From assembly GCA_964433345.1 (NCBI GenBank), contig CAYSQJ010000001.1, positions 310,001-374,000 of the forward strand: a stretch of DNA of 64,000 nt, in the 5' to 3' direction. The DNA is from Ga0077527 sp964433345. Lineage in GTDB: Bacteria > Pseudomonadota > Gammaproteobacteria > Burkholderiales > SG8-41. Every line of letters starts with the position of its first letter. Position 1 is the first letter of the stretch. The notes under the pieces are model-generated. The model had not been told where the DNA came from. It saw only the letters and a list, made by a program, of their open reading frames with translations, and did no database searches. Made by a program: the position numbers and the translations under genes. This document shows positions 34,138-43,009 of the stretch, one piece after another.

Positions 34138-34872
34138 TCAGGCCGGCGCAGAGATGGTCAGCCCGACCACCTTGTTGTCGGCGATGGCCTTGGCGACCAG
34201 GCCGGTGGCTTTGGCGTCCTCGATGAATTCGGCGAGATATTTCGCGGCATTGGGCCGTCCCTTGGGCACACCCGCTGCCTGCAGCACGGCGGTGAAATTG
34301 CCTTCGACGATTGTTGAACCCGGGAATTTGGCCTGATCGGACATCAGGCGCGGCTTCAGCCCCGCCAGCGCATCGAATTTTTCATCGACAAAACGCTTGA
34401 AACAGAGGTCGCCGCCCTTGTCCCTGGCAAGTTCTGCGTTCTTGATGGTGCGCGTGAGATAGAGCTCGTAGGCCGCCTTGTCCGGGACGATGATGCGCAC
34501 GCCCTTGCGGTCCACGTCATTGGCGTGTTTCAGCGGCGAGCCCGGCGGCACCAGGTAGGTCGATTCGATCTCGACATAGGCGGCGGTGAAATCGATTTCG
34601 TTGGCGCGCTGCGGCTCGGCACCGAGGAAGCCGACGTCCCATATATTTTTATTCGCGGCATCGGCGAGGGCGCCGGGATTCGGGTGCGGCACGAACTCGA
34701 CCGGCAGGCCGAGGCGACGCGCCAGTTCCTGGCCGAGGTCATGGGCAACGCCCAGCGGCTTGCCGCTGGCGGCATCGGTGCGGGTGAGCAGGAAGTTGCT
34801 CATGTTGAGGCCCACGCGCAGCGTGCCGGTGGGCGCGAATTCGGAGCGGAGTGCGGGAGTGACTTCGGTCAT
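34138..34872 (-). CDS. family 3 extracellular solute-binding-type protein without signal peptide
   Basis: A 244-residue protein with the fold of amino-acid-type ABC substrate-binding proteins: TLRVGLNMSNFLL at the start, VAHDLGQELARRLGLPVEFVPH, WDVGFLGAEPQRANEIDFTAAY and VDRKGVRIIVPDK. It begins MTEVTPALRSEF and has no hydrophobic leader; no in-frame upstream start would add one. No permease or ATPase gene is adjacent. It may act in the cytoplasm as a binding protein or enzyme, or be exported by another route. Confidence 0.75.
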   Translation of the reverse strand: MTEVTPALRSEFAPTGTLRVGLNMSNFLLTRTDAASGKPLGVAHDLGQELARRLGLPVEFVPHPNPGALADAANKNIWDVGFLGAEPQRANEIDFTAAYVEIESTYLVPPGSPLKHANDVDRKGVRIIVPDKAAYELYLTRTIKNAELARDKGGDLCFKRFVDEKFDALAGLKPRLMSDQAKFPGSTIVEGNFTAVLQAAGVPKGRPNAAKYLAEFIEDAKATGLVAKAIADNKVVGLTISAPA

Positions 34873-34967
34873 CGGATGATCCTGTCGCGTTACGGGTTGC
34901 GGAACGCTGGATTAAACACTGAACCGCGGCGGCTTGTCATCCGCGATTAGAATGGCGGCGCTGCAAT

Positions 34968-36155
34968 ATGGAATCCGCAAATACGGCGCGCAGCGCGCGC
35001 TACATCGCCCACCTCGACATGGACGCGTTCTACGCGTCGGTCGAGCTGCTGCGTTATCCGCAGCTGCGCGGGAAACCGGTGGTGGTCGGCGGCCGGCGCC
35101 GCGCCGTGCACGGCGAGCCGGAAGACGGCCGCTTCGCCACCCTGCGCGGTTATGCCGGACGCGGCGTGATCACCACGTCGACTTATGAGGCCCGTGCGCT
35201 GGGCGTGTTTTCCGGCATGGGCCTGATGAAGGCGGCGAAGCTGGCGCCGGATGCGGTCCTGCTGCCCGCGGATTTTGAGGCCTACCGCAGATATTCCCGG
35301 CTGTTCAAGGATGCGGTGCGCGCGATCACGCCCCAGGTCGAGGACCGCGGCATCGATGAAATCTACATCGACCTCAGTGAAGCAGTCGTCGCCAGTGCCG
35401 CCGAGGGTGCGCCCGATCCCTGGGCGCGCGCGCGCGCGATCGCTCTCGACATCCAGCGTGCGGTGCGCGAGGCCACCGGCCTGTCCTGCTCCATCGGCAT
35501 CACGCCCAACAAGCTGTTGTCGAAAATCGCCTCCGAGCTCAACAAGCCGGCCGGCATCAGCGTGATCCGTCCAGACGAGGTGCGCAGCCTGGTCTGGCCC
35601 ATGGCAGTGCGCAAGATCAACGGCATCGGCCCCAAGGCCAATGCGAAACTGGAGCAGCTCGGAGTTCGCACCATCGGCGAACTGGCGCAGAAGGATGCCG
35701 GCTGGCTGGTGGAGCATTTCGGCCGCAGTTACGGCGCGTGGATGCATCGCGTGGCACGCGGAGAGGATGATCGACCGGTGGTGACCTGGAGCGAGCCGAA
35801 GTCGATCAGCCGCGAAACCACCTTCGAGGATGACCTGCATCCGGTGCGCGACAAGGCGCGGCTGACGACGATTTTCACCGAACTCTGCCAGCGTGTCGCC
35901 GGCGATCTGCAGCGCAAGGGATATGCCGGCAGGACCATCGGCCTGAAAATCCGCTACGACAATTTCCAGACCGTCACCCGCGACCTGACCATCGACAGCC
36001 CGACCCAGGATGCGAAGACCATCCGTCGCGCTGCCGGCGAGTGCCTGAAGCGGGTGCCGTTGGACCGGCGTATCCGCCTGCTGGGAGTGCGCGTCGGTGC
36101 GCTGTCGCGGCCGGGTCTGGCAAGCGAAGTCCACGCCATGTCGTTGTTCGACTGA
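34968..36155 (+). CDS. dinB: DNA polymerase IV (Y family)
   Basis: Error-prone translesion polymerase of 395 residues. The catalytic acids are in AHLDMDAFYASVE (first Asp pair) and DRGIDEIYIDLSE; the Y-family SIGITPNKLLSKIASELNKP lies near residue 175. A helix-hairpin-helix NGIGPKANAKLEQLGV and the little-finger domain (SISRETTFEDDL) follow. A short insertion (RRRAVHGEPEDGRFATL) after VVVGG is longer than in E. coli. No LexA box recognised upstream. Single gene. Confidence 0.92.
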   Translation: MESANTARSARYIAHLDMDAFYASVELLRYPQLRGKPVVVGGRRRAVHGEPEDGRFATLRGYAGRGVITTSTYEARALGVFSGMGLMKAAKLAPDAVLLPADFEAYRRYSRLFKDAVRAITPQVEDRGIDEIYIDLSEAVVASAAEGAPDPWARARAIALDIQRAVREATGLSCSIGITPNKLLSKIASELNKPAGISVIRPDEVRSLVWPMAVRKINGIGPKANAKLEQLGVRTIGELAQKDAGWLVEHFGRSYGAWMHRVARGEDDRPVVTWSEPKSISRETTFEDDLHPVRDKARLTTIFTELCQRVAGDLQRKGYAGRTIGLKIRYDNFQTVTRDLTIDSPTQDAKTIRRAAGECLKRVPLDRRIRLLGVRVGALSRPGLASEVHAMSLFD

Positions 36156-36210
36156 AGCTCTATCCGGCCGGTCATAATCCGGCGATCAAATCAATTGTCC
36201 GGGAGTGATC

Positions 36211-37554
36211 ATGAGCCTCAGCGCAGAACTCGCCACCCTCATCCGCGGCACCACCTTCGATTCACTGTCGCCTTCCGATGTGCAGACCGCGAAGCGGCTG
36301 ATTGCCGACGGCATTGCCGTGGCGGTGGCCGGCAGCGGCGAGGCAGCGCCCCGTCTGTTCGCGGAGCACGTGCGCGAGCAGGGCGGTCGCGAGCAATGCC
36401 CGGTGTGGGGTTTCGGTTTCCGCACTTCGCCGGTGGCCGCCGCCTACGCCAACGCGGTGTCGATGCATGTGCTGGACTTCGAGCCGATGTCGAGTCCGTC
36501 GACCCATGCGCTGTCGCCGACGCTGCCGGTCGCCTTCGCGCTGGCGATCCGCGACGGCCTCGACGGACGCGCGCTGCTGACCGCCTGCGCCAAGGGTTTT
36601 GAGGTCCAGGGACGGCTGCTGGCCTCGGTCGACCATCGCCGCGAGAGCTCCAAATTTCATGCCCCCGGGGTCGTCGGGCCCTTCGGCGCCGCGGTGGTCG
36701 CAGCGCATTTGCTGGATCTCGATGCCGTCCGCCTGAATCATGCGCTGGCCATCGCGGCCTCGCGCAGTGGCGCCCTGCGCGCGAACATCGGTCATGGCGT
36801 GAAGTGCACCCACTGCGGCAATGCCGCTGCTGCGGGTCTCGAGGCGGCATTGCTGGCCGCGCGCGGCATGACCGGCAACGCCGACATCCTCGGCCACGGT
36901 GAGGGATTCGTCGCCGCTTTTTTTCCGAAGGGCATCGACCGCGACATGCTGCTCGGTTATGGCAAGCCCTTCCGCTTCCGCGATCCGGGGATGGCGATCA
37001 AGTTTTATCCGTCGAAATATCCGACGCATTTTGCGATCAGCGCGGCGCTTGAGGCGCGGCAGGCCATATCCGATCCGCGCGAAATCGCAGCCGTGAAGCT
37101 GGTGACGCCGCCGATGCCGGATGTCGACCGTCCGCAGCCGGTTTCGGGCCTGGAAGGCAAGTTCAGCTTCCAGTACGCCGCAGCCTGTGCGCTGCTCGAC
37201 GGCAGGGTGGGCATCGCATCCTTCCACGATGAACGCCGCTTCCGCGAGGACATGGTCACGCTGTTGCCTAGGATCAGCGTCAGTCCTGATGCTTCGCTGC
37301 CGACGGCGTTCAACCGCATGCAGGTGTCGGTGGAGCTGACCATGCGCGACGGCAGCACGCATCGTGCGACCTGCACCCGTCCGCCGGGTTTCTGGGGAGC
37401 GCCCTTCGATCTCGAGCGCCATCGCGCGAAAGTCGCCGATTGCCTGGCGACGCGTCTCGATGCCGGTCGCGCGGCGCGCGTCACTGCGTTGCTGGAATCA
37501 TTGGAGGATTTGCCGGCCAAGGGCCTGCGCGAGCTCGGCGAACTGCTCGAATAA
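36211..37554 (+). CDS. MmgE/PrpD family protein (third copy)
   Basis: A 447-residue MmgE/PrpD-fold protein, more distant from the other two in this window. Landmarks are AVSMHVLDFEPMSSPSTHA (Asp and His region at about 85-103), FHAPGVVGPFGAAVVAAHL and NIGHGVKCTHCGNAAAAGL with the Lys-containing loop near residue 198. I use the ATG at 36211, six bases after a GGGAG; a GTG is at 36205. It is not beside a tctC gene, unlike the others. Possibly a decarboxylase or dehydratase of a catabolic acid. Confidence 0.85.
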   Translation: MSLSAELATLIRGTTFDSLSPSDVQTAKRLIADGIAVAVAGSGEAAPRLFAEHVREQGGREQCPVWGFGFRTSPVAAAYANAVSMHVLDFEPMSSPSTHALSPTLPVAFALAIRDGLDGRALLTACAKGFEVQGRLLASVDHRRESSKFHAPGVVGPFGAAVVAAHLLDLDAVRLNHALAIAASRSGALRANIGHGVKCTHCGNAAAAGLEAALLAARGMTGNADILGHGEGFVAAFFPKGIDRDMLLGYGKPFRFRDPGMAIKFYPSKYPTHFAISAALEARQAISDPREIAAVKLVTPPMPDVDRPQPVSGLEGKFSFQYAAACALLDGRVGIASFHDERRFREDMVTLLPRISVSPDASLPTAFNRMQVSVELTMRDGSTHRATCTRPPGFWGAPFDLERHRAKVADCLATRLDAGRAARVTALLESLEDLPAKGLRELGELLE

Positions 37555-37559
37555 CAGGT

Positions 37560-38363
37560 CTAGAGCCTGCCGCGGGCCTTGCCGGTGCCGGCGCGCGGAC
37601 GCAGCGCCACGGCCGGTTTCGATTCGCCGGTGCCTATCGAATACATCAGGGCCTCGAGGTCCTGGCGCAGATCCGGCGGCAGTTCAAGCCGCGCGAGGCG
37701 CTGCAGGCGCGCGTTGCGGTCCGGCAGATCGAGCATGCCCGACAGATAGAGCAGCAGGTCGTCAGGGGTGTAGCGGTTGCCGGGGCTCATGCGCCAGAAG
37801 TCGCCGGGCATCGACGGAAAGTACCTGCTGCCGGGAAACAGCGCGCGCAGGACCAGCCCGATGCAGCTCATACACTTGCCCTGCGCGGTGTCGTCGAGGC
37901 AATAGGGAATGCCGGCCCTGATCCAGGAGTCGACCCTGGCCGGCAGGGTTCTGCGCAGCTGCGCCATCCGGCCCTGGTCCGGGAAGGGGCGGATGCCGTA
38001 GAGATGCCAGATCTCGTAGCGCTTGTCGCCCGCGGTCAGGGTTTCGCCGTCGAGGAAGGGCGAGATGACCACGCCGAGTTCGGGAAAGGACCAGGCGATG
38101 CGCTGATCCTCCATTTCGATGCCGACCTGCACTTCCAGGGTTTCGTCGGGCATGCGCAGCAGGAAGTAGTGCACATACCCCGCCTGCCCGGGCCCGACAG
38201 CGGTGACACTGTGCAGCGGATTCGAGCTGCGGCTTGCCGGAATCGACTTGCTGACGGGCACTGCTGCGCGCAGCGCATCGGCGGCAGGCGGAACCCGGGC
38301 TGCCGCGTGCCCGGCAACAGCCAGCGCGGTGACGATGCCCAGCATGCGGATGGTCGGATTCAT
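37560..38363 (-). CDS. exported protein of unknown function
   Basis: A 267-residue protein with a signal peptide (IRMLGIVTALAVAGHAAA, cleavage near residue 21). The mature part has YVHYFLLRMPDETLEVQVGI, a Cys pair region GIPYCLDDTAQGKCMSCIGL (about 155-174), and SRYFPSMPGDFWRMSPG. The C-terminus is basic. I do not recognise the family. The Cys cluster suggests a disulfide or bound metal in the periplasm. It is convergent with the PrpD gene and divergent from the third selenoprotein gene. Confidence 0.6.
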   Translation of the reverse strand: MNPTIRMLGIVTALAVAGHAAARVPPAADALRAAVPVSKSIPASRSSNPLHSVTAVGPGQAGYVHYFLLRMPDETLEVQVGIEMEDQRIAWSFPELGVVISPFLDGETLTAGDKRYEIWHLYGIRPFPDQGRMAQLRRTLPARVDSWIRAGIPYCLDDTAQGKCMSCIGLVLRALFPGSRYFPSMPGDFWRMSPGNRYTPDDLLLYLSGMLDLPDRNARLQRLARLELPPDLRQDLEALMYSIGTGESKPAVALRPRAGTGKARGRL

Positions 38364-38480
38364 GGTGATGGGCCTTATTCCGGATCCAGGGATCTGCTAC
38401 CGCTGTCAATTAGTTGACCGGTTTCGATGCCTGACGATGACTGGTCCTTTAGAATGCATGGACCAAGGAGGGTTCCATCA

Positions 38481-40208
38481 ATGGTCAAAATAGAATTTCA
38501 CGATCCGTCCGGCGCACTGGAAGTCACACAGCCCTTTGCGCCGCGCATCGACACGCTCGCCGGCAAGCGCATCGGTTTCGTCAGCAACGAACAGTGGCAG
38601 GCTTTCCGCATGCTGCCCTTGCTGCGCGACCTGCTGAAAGCGGATTTCCCGACGGCGGAACTGCTGCCGATCGACGCCTATCCCCAGGGCAATGTGCTGA
38701 TCCCGACCGAGGAGACCGCGGCGCTGGTGAAAAAAAGCGGCGTCGATGCGGTGATCGTCGGCAACGCGGCCTGAGGCTCCTGCGCCACCGCTTGCGGCCG
38801 TGCTGCCGCGAGGATTGAAACGCTGGGCATTCCCACCGTCACGCTGACGCGGACGGATTTTGTCGGGGTTATGAAAAACGCGGTCTCCGGTCTGGGCCTC
38901 GCGCCCGACGCGGCAATGGTGACCTTCCCGATCGACATGTTCCTGCCGGGCAGCGACCTGTCGGCGATCACCGCGCGCAGGAAGGAGTTCTACAACGGCC
39001 TGACCAAATGGCAGTCCGAATTCGCGCAGGGTGCGGACGGTCCGAAGATGCTGACGGTCGAGGGTGCGAGCTACGAGGACGCACTGCAGAAGGCCAACAA
39101 CCTGCTGCTGACCAATCTCTGGGGTGACGGCCTGCCGGTGTGGCCGGCGACGCGCGAGCGAGTCGATTGGGTGCTGCGCGGCTCGGCACTGCCGCGCGAC
39201 CATGTGCTGGGCAAGTTTCCGCCGCGCGGCGGGGTGACCACGGTCGAGATCTGCGCCATCGCGCTGGCGATGGCCGGCGGCCGGCCGGAATACCTGCCGG
39301 TGCTGATTGCCGCGGTCGAGGCCTGCCTTGATCCCGAAGCGCTGTTCGATCAGCTGCAGGCGACTTCCGGCAGCCCGTTCCCGGTGGTGATCGTCAACGG
39401 GCCGATCGCGAAGGACATCCGCCTTAATTCCGGCTTTGGCTGCCTCGGTCCCGATCCGCAGCGGCCTGCTGGCGCCAGCATAGGCCGCGCGCTGCGCCTG
39501 CTGCAGCAGAACGTCGGCGGCGCCTTGCCCGGCATCGGCACCATGGCGATATTCGGTGCGATGCGCTACACCAACGCCGTTTTTGCCGAGGACGAGGCGA
39601 GTCTGCCCGAGGGCTGGCAGCCGCATGCCACGCAGCGCCACGGCTTTGCGCCGGGCACGAACTCGGTGTCGGTGTTTTTTGCCAGCGGCGTCACCAACAT
39701 CCGCCGCCGCGGTGCGAAAAAGGAAACGCCCGAGGAGGATGTCACCCAGGGCCTGCATCGCATGGCCGACTTCATGCGCACGCCGAACTTCGCCGCGCTG
39801 GCCGGATGGGAGAAGGGCACGCCGGGCATGATGATGGTGTCGCCGGTGGTCGCCGGCATGATGGCGAAGCTGGGCTGGACGCCGCAGAAGCTGCGCGAGT
39901 TCCTGTGGCAGCACTCGAAAATCCCGATGGAGCAGATCAGACGCGCCGGCGGACTTGCCTGGATCGAGATTGACGCCAACCCGGTCACGCGCGACAGCAT
40001 CAGGCTTGATCCCTGGCCGATCGCGATGAAGCCCGACAACCTGATCCTGGTCGTTGCCGGCGGCGACCATCCGACCCACAGCCAGTGGCTGCAGGCGCAT
40101 TCACCGGCCGTGGTCGGGCGGCCCATCCGTACGCCGGAGTCCTTCGGCCGCCTGCTCGCCGAGTCGGACCGTGACCTCGGCTGCGGTTCCGAGGAATGCC
40201 GGATTTGA
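38481..40208 (+). CDS. UGSC-type selenoprotein fused to DGLPxxPxT domain (in-frame TGA at 38772)
   Basis: Read through TGA at 38772-38774 the frame gives 575 residues with selenocysteine at 98. The N-terminal domain has IDTLAGKRIGFVSNEQW and VDAVIVGNAA, then U-GSCATACGR, then IETLGIPTVTLTRTDF. The C-terminal domain has LWGDGLPVWPATRERV (Asp216 on), LAMAGGRPEYLPVLIA and FPVVIVNGPIAKDIRL, and ends with a Cys pair GCGSEECRI. Same domain order as the gene at 16658 but clearly diverged (VWPAT for IVPPT). The start has AAGGAGG nine bases upstream. A SECIS-like hairpin lies at 38792-38811. Followed 31 bases later by the four-domain rhodanese gene. Confidence 0.85.
38792..38811 (+). promoter_or_regulatory. 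candidate bacterial SECIS element of the third UGSC gene
   Basis: Seven-pair stem TTGCGGC / GCCGCGA (one T-G pair) with loop CGTGCT, which starts 24 bases after the TGA. The loop is nearly the same as CGTGTT in the first UGSC gene. Confidence 0.72.
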
Positions 40209-40239
40209 TGAACTTCCAACACGGCAGGAGAAACGATTG

Positions 40240-41838
40240 ATGGTGCAGTCAGTGACACCGCAGGCACTGCGGGCTATGTATGACGACGGCGGCGAACTTG
40301 CCGTGCTCGACGTGCGCGAGGAGGGTGTCTATTCCCGCGATGGCCATTTGCTGCGGGTGTCGAACATTCCGCTCAGCGTGCTGGAACTGCGCGCGCCGGC
40401 GTTGCTGCCGCGTAAAAGCGTGCGCATCGTCACCTGTGACGGCGGCGAGGGGCTCGCGGCCCGGGCCGCGGAGAAGTTGAGCGCGGGCGGCTACACGCAG
40501 GTCAGCGTGCTCGATGGCGGCACTCCCGCGTGGAAGGCGGCGGGCGGACGGCTGTACACCGGCGTCTATGTGCCGAGCAAGGCTTTCGGCGAATACATCC
40601 AGCACGAAGATGCGCCGCCGGAAGTCACCGCCACCGAACTCGAGGCCTGGATGAAATCGGGCAGGGACATGGTCGTCGTCGACAGCCGGCCGCTGGCGGA
40701 ATTCAAGCGCAACAGCATTCCCGGCGCATACGACTGCCCCAGCGCCGAGCTGCCGTACCGGATGCCGGCTTTCGTGAAATCACCGCAGACCACGGTGGTG
40801 GTCAACTGCGGCGGCCGCACCCGCAGCATCATCGGCGCGCAGGTGCTGATCAACGCCGGCTTTCCCAATCCGGTGTATGCGCTGCGCGACGGCACCCAGG
40901 GCTGGAAACTCGCCGGGCTGCAGTTGAACCATGGCCGCACGGAGGCCGTGCCGCCGCCGCCCGATGGCGGCAGGGGCTGGCCGCAGCAGGCAGTGGAACG
41001 GGTGGCGCGGCGTTTCGGCGTGCGCCGCATCGATCTTGCTCGGCTGCGCGAGCTGCAGGCGGACCAGTCGCGCACGACCTATCTCTTCGACGTGCGCAAC
41101 CCCGAGGAATACGAGGCCGGCCATCTGCCGGGCGCCATCCATGCGCCGGGCGGGCAGATGGTGCAGGCCACCGATACCTTCATCGCGGTGCGGCCGTCGG
41201 TGGTGGTGCTCGTCGATACCGAAGGCGTGCGCGCGACCATGACCGCGGCATGGCTGGCGCAGATGGGACACGAGGAAGTGTATGTGCTGGCCGCGGCTGC
41301 CGCGGACTGCAGCGAGCGCGGCACAGCGGCACCTGCAGTGCTCGACGGTGCTGTGCTGCATGACGTATCGATCAGCGCGACGGAACTGAAGCGGCTACTC
41401 GATGCCGGGCAGGCGCAGGTCGCCAACCTCGATTCCAGCCTGCAGCATCGCGAAGGCCATATTCCCGGCGCCTGGCATGTCGTGCGTTCGCGGCTGAAGG
41501 ATCAACTGCCGAAAATCCCGGCGGCGCCGCTGCTGGTTTTCAGCGCCGCAGAGGTACCCCTGGCACGGCTGGCGGCGGCCGACGCGGCGCGGCTGACACC
41601 GACTAAGCTGCATGTGCTCACCGGCGGCACCCCGGTTTGGACGACTGCGGGTTATGCGCTGGAGACCGGTGACGAGCGCATGACCGGCGCTGCGGACGAC
41701 CTCGCCTACCGCGCACTGGACCGCAAGGAAAAAGTCGAGGAAGCGATGCGCGAGTACCTGAAATGGGAGGTCGAGCTGCTGGATGCGGTGCGCGACGATC
41801 CCGATTTCGGTTTCCGGCGCTTTCCGCAGGAATTATAA
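40240..41838 (+). CDS. four-domain rhodanese-like protein
   Basis: A 532-residue protein of four rhodanese domains in tandem (about 1-105, 125-228, 262-355, 370-475) plus a helical tail. Domains one and two carry the active-site Cys: VRIVTCDGGEG (Cys66) and VVVNCGGRTRS (Cys190). Domains three and four lack it (VVVLVDTEGV, LLVFSAAEV), so only half the sites can carry persulfide. Each has the CH2A-like start (LDVREE, VDSRPLAEF, FDVRNPEEYEAGHLPGA, LDSSLQHREGHIPGA). It may supply or shuttle sulfur or selenium for the selenoprotein encoded just before; that is a guess from position. The ATG at 40240 follows CAGGAG. Confidence 0.85.
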   Translation: MVQSVTPQALRAMYDDGGELAVLDVREEGVYSRDGHLLRVSNIPLSVLELRAPALLPRKSVRIVTCDGGEGLAARAAEKLSAGGYTQVSVLDGGTPAWKAAGGRLYTGVYVPSKAFGEYIQHEDAPPEVTATELEAWMKSGRDMVVVDSRPLAEFKRNSIPGAYDCPSAELPYRMPAFVKSPQTTVVVNCGGRTRSIIGAQVLINAGFPNPVYALRDGTQGWKLAGLQLNHGRTEAVPPPPDGGRGWPQQAVERVARRFGVRRIDLARLRELQADQSRTTYLFDVRNPEEYEAGHLPGAIHAPGGQMVQATDTFIAVRPSVVVLVDTEGVRATMTAAWLAQMGHEEVYVLAAAAADCSERGTAAPAVLDGAVLHDVSISATELKRLLDAGQAQVANLDSSLQHREGHIPGAWHVVRSRLKDQLPKIPAAPLLVFSAAEVPLARLAAADAARLTPTKLHVLTGGTPVWTTAGYALETGDERMTGAADDLAYRALDRKEKVEEAMREYLKWEVELLDAVRDDPDFGFRRFPQEL

Positions 41839-41842
41839 AAAA

Positions 41843-41865
41843 TATCAATAAAAACAAATACTTAT
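41843..41865 (-). repeat. AT-rich intergenic element, copy 5 (reverse)
   Basis: Exact reverse complement of the consensus. The TAA stop of the rhodanese gene lies four bases before it, as in copies 4 and 7. Confidence 0.85.
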
Positions 41866-41959
41866 ATAAACACTATGGGGTGATGGACATGCCTGTTCGC
41901 ACCCCGGCGGTGGCCATGTCAGTATCGGCACTGCCTCCGCAACAACCCAGGGCATCCTC

Positions 41960-42901
41960 ATGAACGACGACATCGACATCCTGATCAGCGAAGTGGGGCC
42001 GCGCGACGGCCTGCAGAACACCAAGGCTTTCATGCCGACCGAATACAAGAAGCGCTGGATCAGTGCCGCGGCTGCGGCGGGCATCCGCGAAATCGAGGTC
42101 TGCTCCTTCGTGCCGCCGAAACTGATCCCGCAAATGATCGATGCGGCGGAAGTGGTCGCGCACAGCCTGACCATTCCTGGCCTGCATGTCGCCGCACTCG
42201 CGCCGAATTTCAAGGGTGCGCAGCGCGCGATGGAAGCCGGCGTGCACAAACTGACGCTGACCATTTCGGTGTCGCGCGAACACAGCCTCGCCAATGTGCG
42301 GATGACGCCGGACGAGGCGATCGCCAGCGCAAAAAAAATCTGCGAATTCCGCGACAGCCTGCCGCCGGAGAAACGACCGGTGATCGAGTCCGGGCTGTCG
42401 ACGGTGTTCGGCTGCACATTGGCCGGTGCCGTCAGTGAAGACGAGGTCGTGCGCATGGCGGTAGCCTCGGTCGATGCCGGCTGCGACGAGGTGGGACTCG
42501 CAGACACCACCGGTTACGCCAACCCCGAACAGATCCGCCGCGTGTTCAAAAAAGTCCGCGCCGCGATCGGTGACAAGCTGTCGGGAGCGCACCTGCACAA
42601 CACCCGTGGCCTCGGGCTTGCCAACGTGGTCGCCGCGCTGGAAGTCGGCGTCACCACTTTCGACAGTTCACTTGCCGGCCTTGGAGGCTGCCCCTTCGCA
42701 CCGGGCGCCTCCGGCAACATCGTCACCGAGGACCTGGTGTTCATGCTCGAGTCCATGGGTTTGCGCACCGGCATCGATATGGACAAGCTGCTCGCCCTGC
42801 GCAGCATTCTGGAACAGGGCATCCCCGGTGAGCCTTTGTACGGTTATGTGCCGCTGGCGGGTGTGACCAAAGGTTTCATCCCGGCGACACGTTCGCATTG
42901 A
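41960..42901 (+). CDS. hydroxymethylglutaryl-CoA lyase family protein
   Basis: A 313-residue HMG-CoA lyase-like enzyme that cleaves 3-hydroxy-3-methylglutaryl-CoA (or a related 3-hydroxyacyl-CoA) to acetyl-CoA and an acid. Metal and catalytic sites are in SEVGPRDGLQN (Arg-Asp), LADTTGYANPEQI, HLHNTRGLG (two His) and the flexible Cys loop GLGGCPFAPGASGN, which contains the family catalytic Cys. With the class III CoA-transferase gene downstream it makes a typical acyl-CoA breakdown pair (CoA transfer, then lyase). Confidence 0.88.
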   Translation: MNDDIDILISEVGPRDGLQNTKAFMPTEYKKRWISAAAAAGIREIEVCSFVPPKLIPQMIDAAEVVAHSLTIPGLHVAALAPNFKGAQRAMEAGVHKLTLTISVSREHSLANVRMTPDEAIASAKKICEFRDSLPPEKRPVIESGLSTVFGCTLAGAVSEDEVVRMAVASVDAGCDEVGLADTTGYANPEQIRRVFKKVRAAIGDKLSGAHLHNTRGLGLANVVAALEVGVTTFDSSLAGLGGCPFAPGASGNIVTEDLVFMLESMGLRTGIDMDKLLALRSILEQGIPGEPLYGYVPLAGVTKGFIPATRSH

Positions 42902-42925
42902 ACAACGGCTTGGACACCTCATATT

Positions 42926-42952
42926 CCCTCTCCCCGGCAAACGGGGAGAGGG
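42926..42952. repeat. REP-like palindrome, CCCTCTCCCCG type
   Basis: Perfect 11-base stem CCCTCTCCCCG / CGGGGAGAGGG with loop GCAAA, followed by CTAGGGTGAGGGG. Opposite orientation to the copy at 19992. Confidence 0.8.
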
Positions 42953-43009
42953 CTAGGGTGAGGGGCTGCGAATACGCTTAATTTTTGCAATCAAGCAACG
43001 GAATCCATC

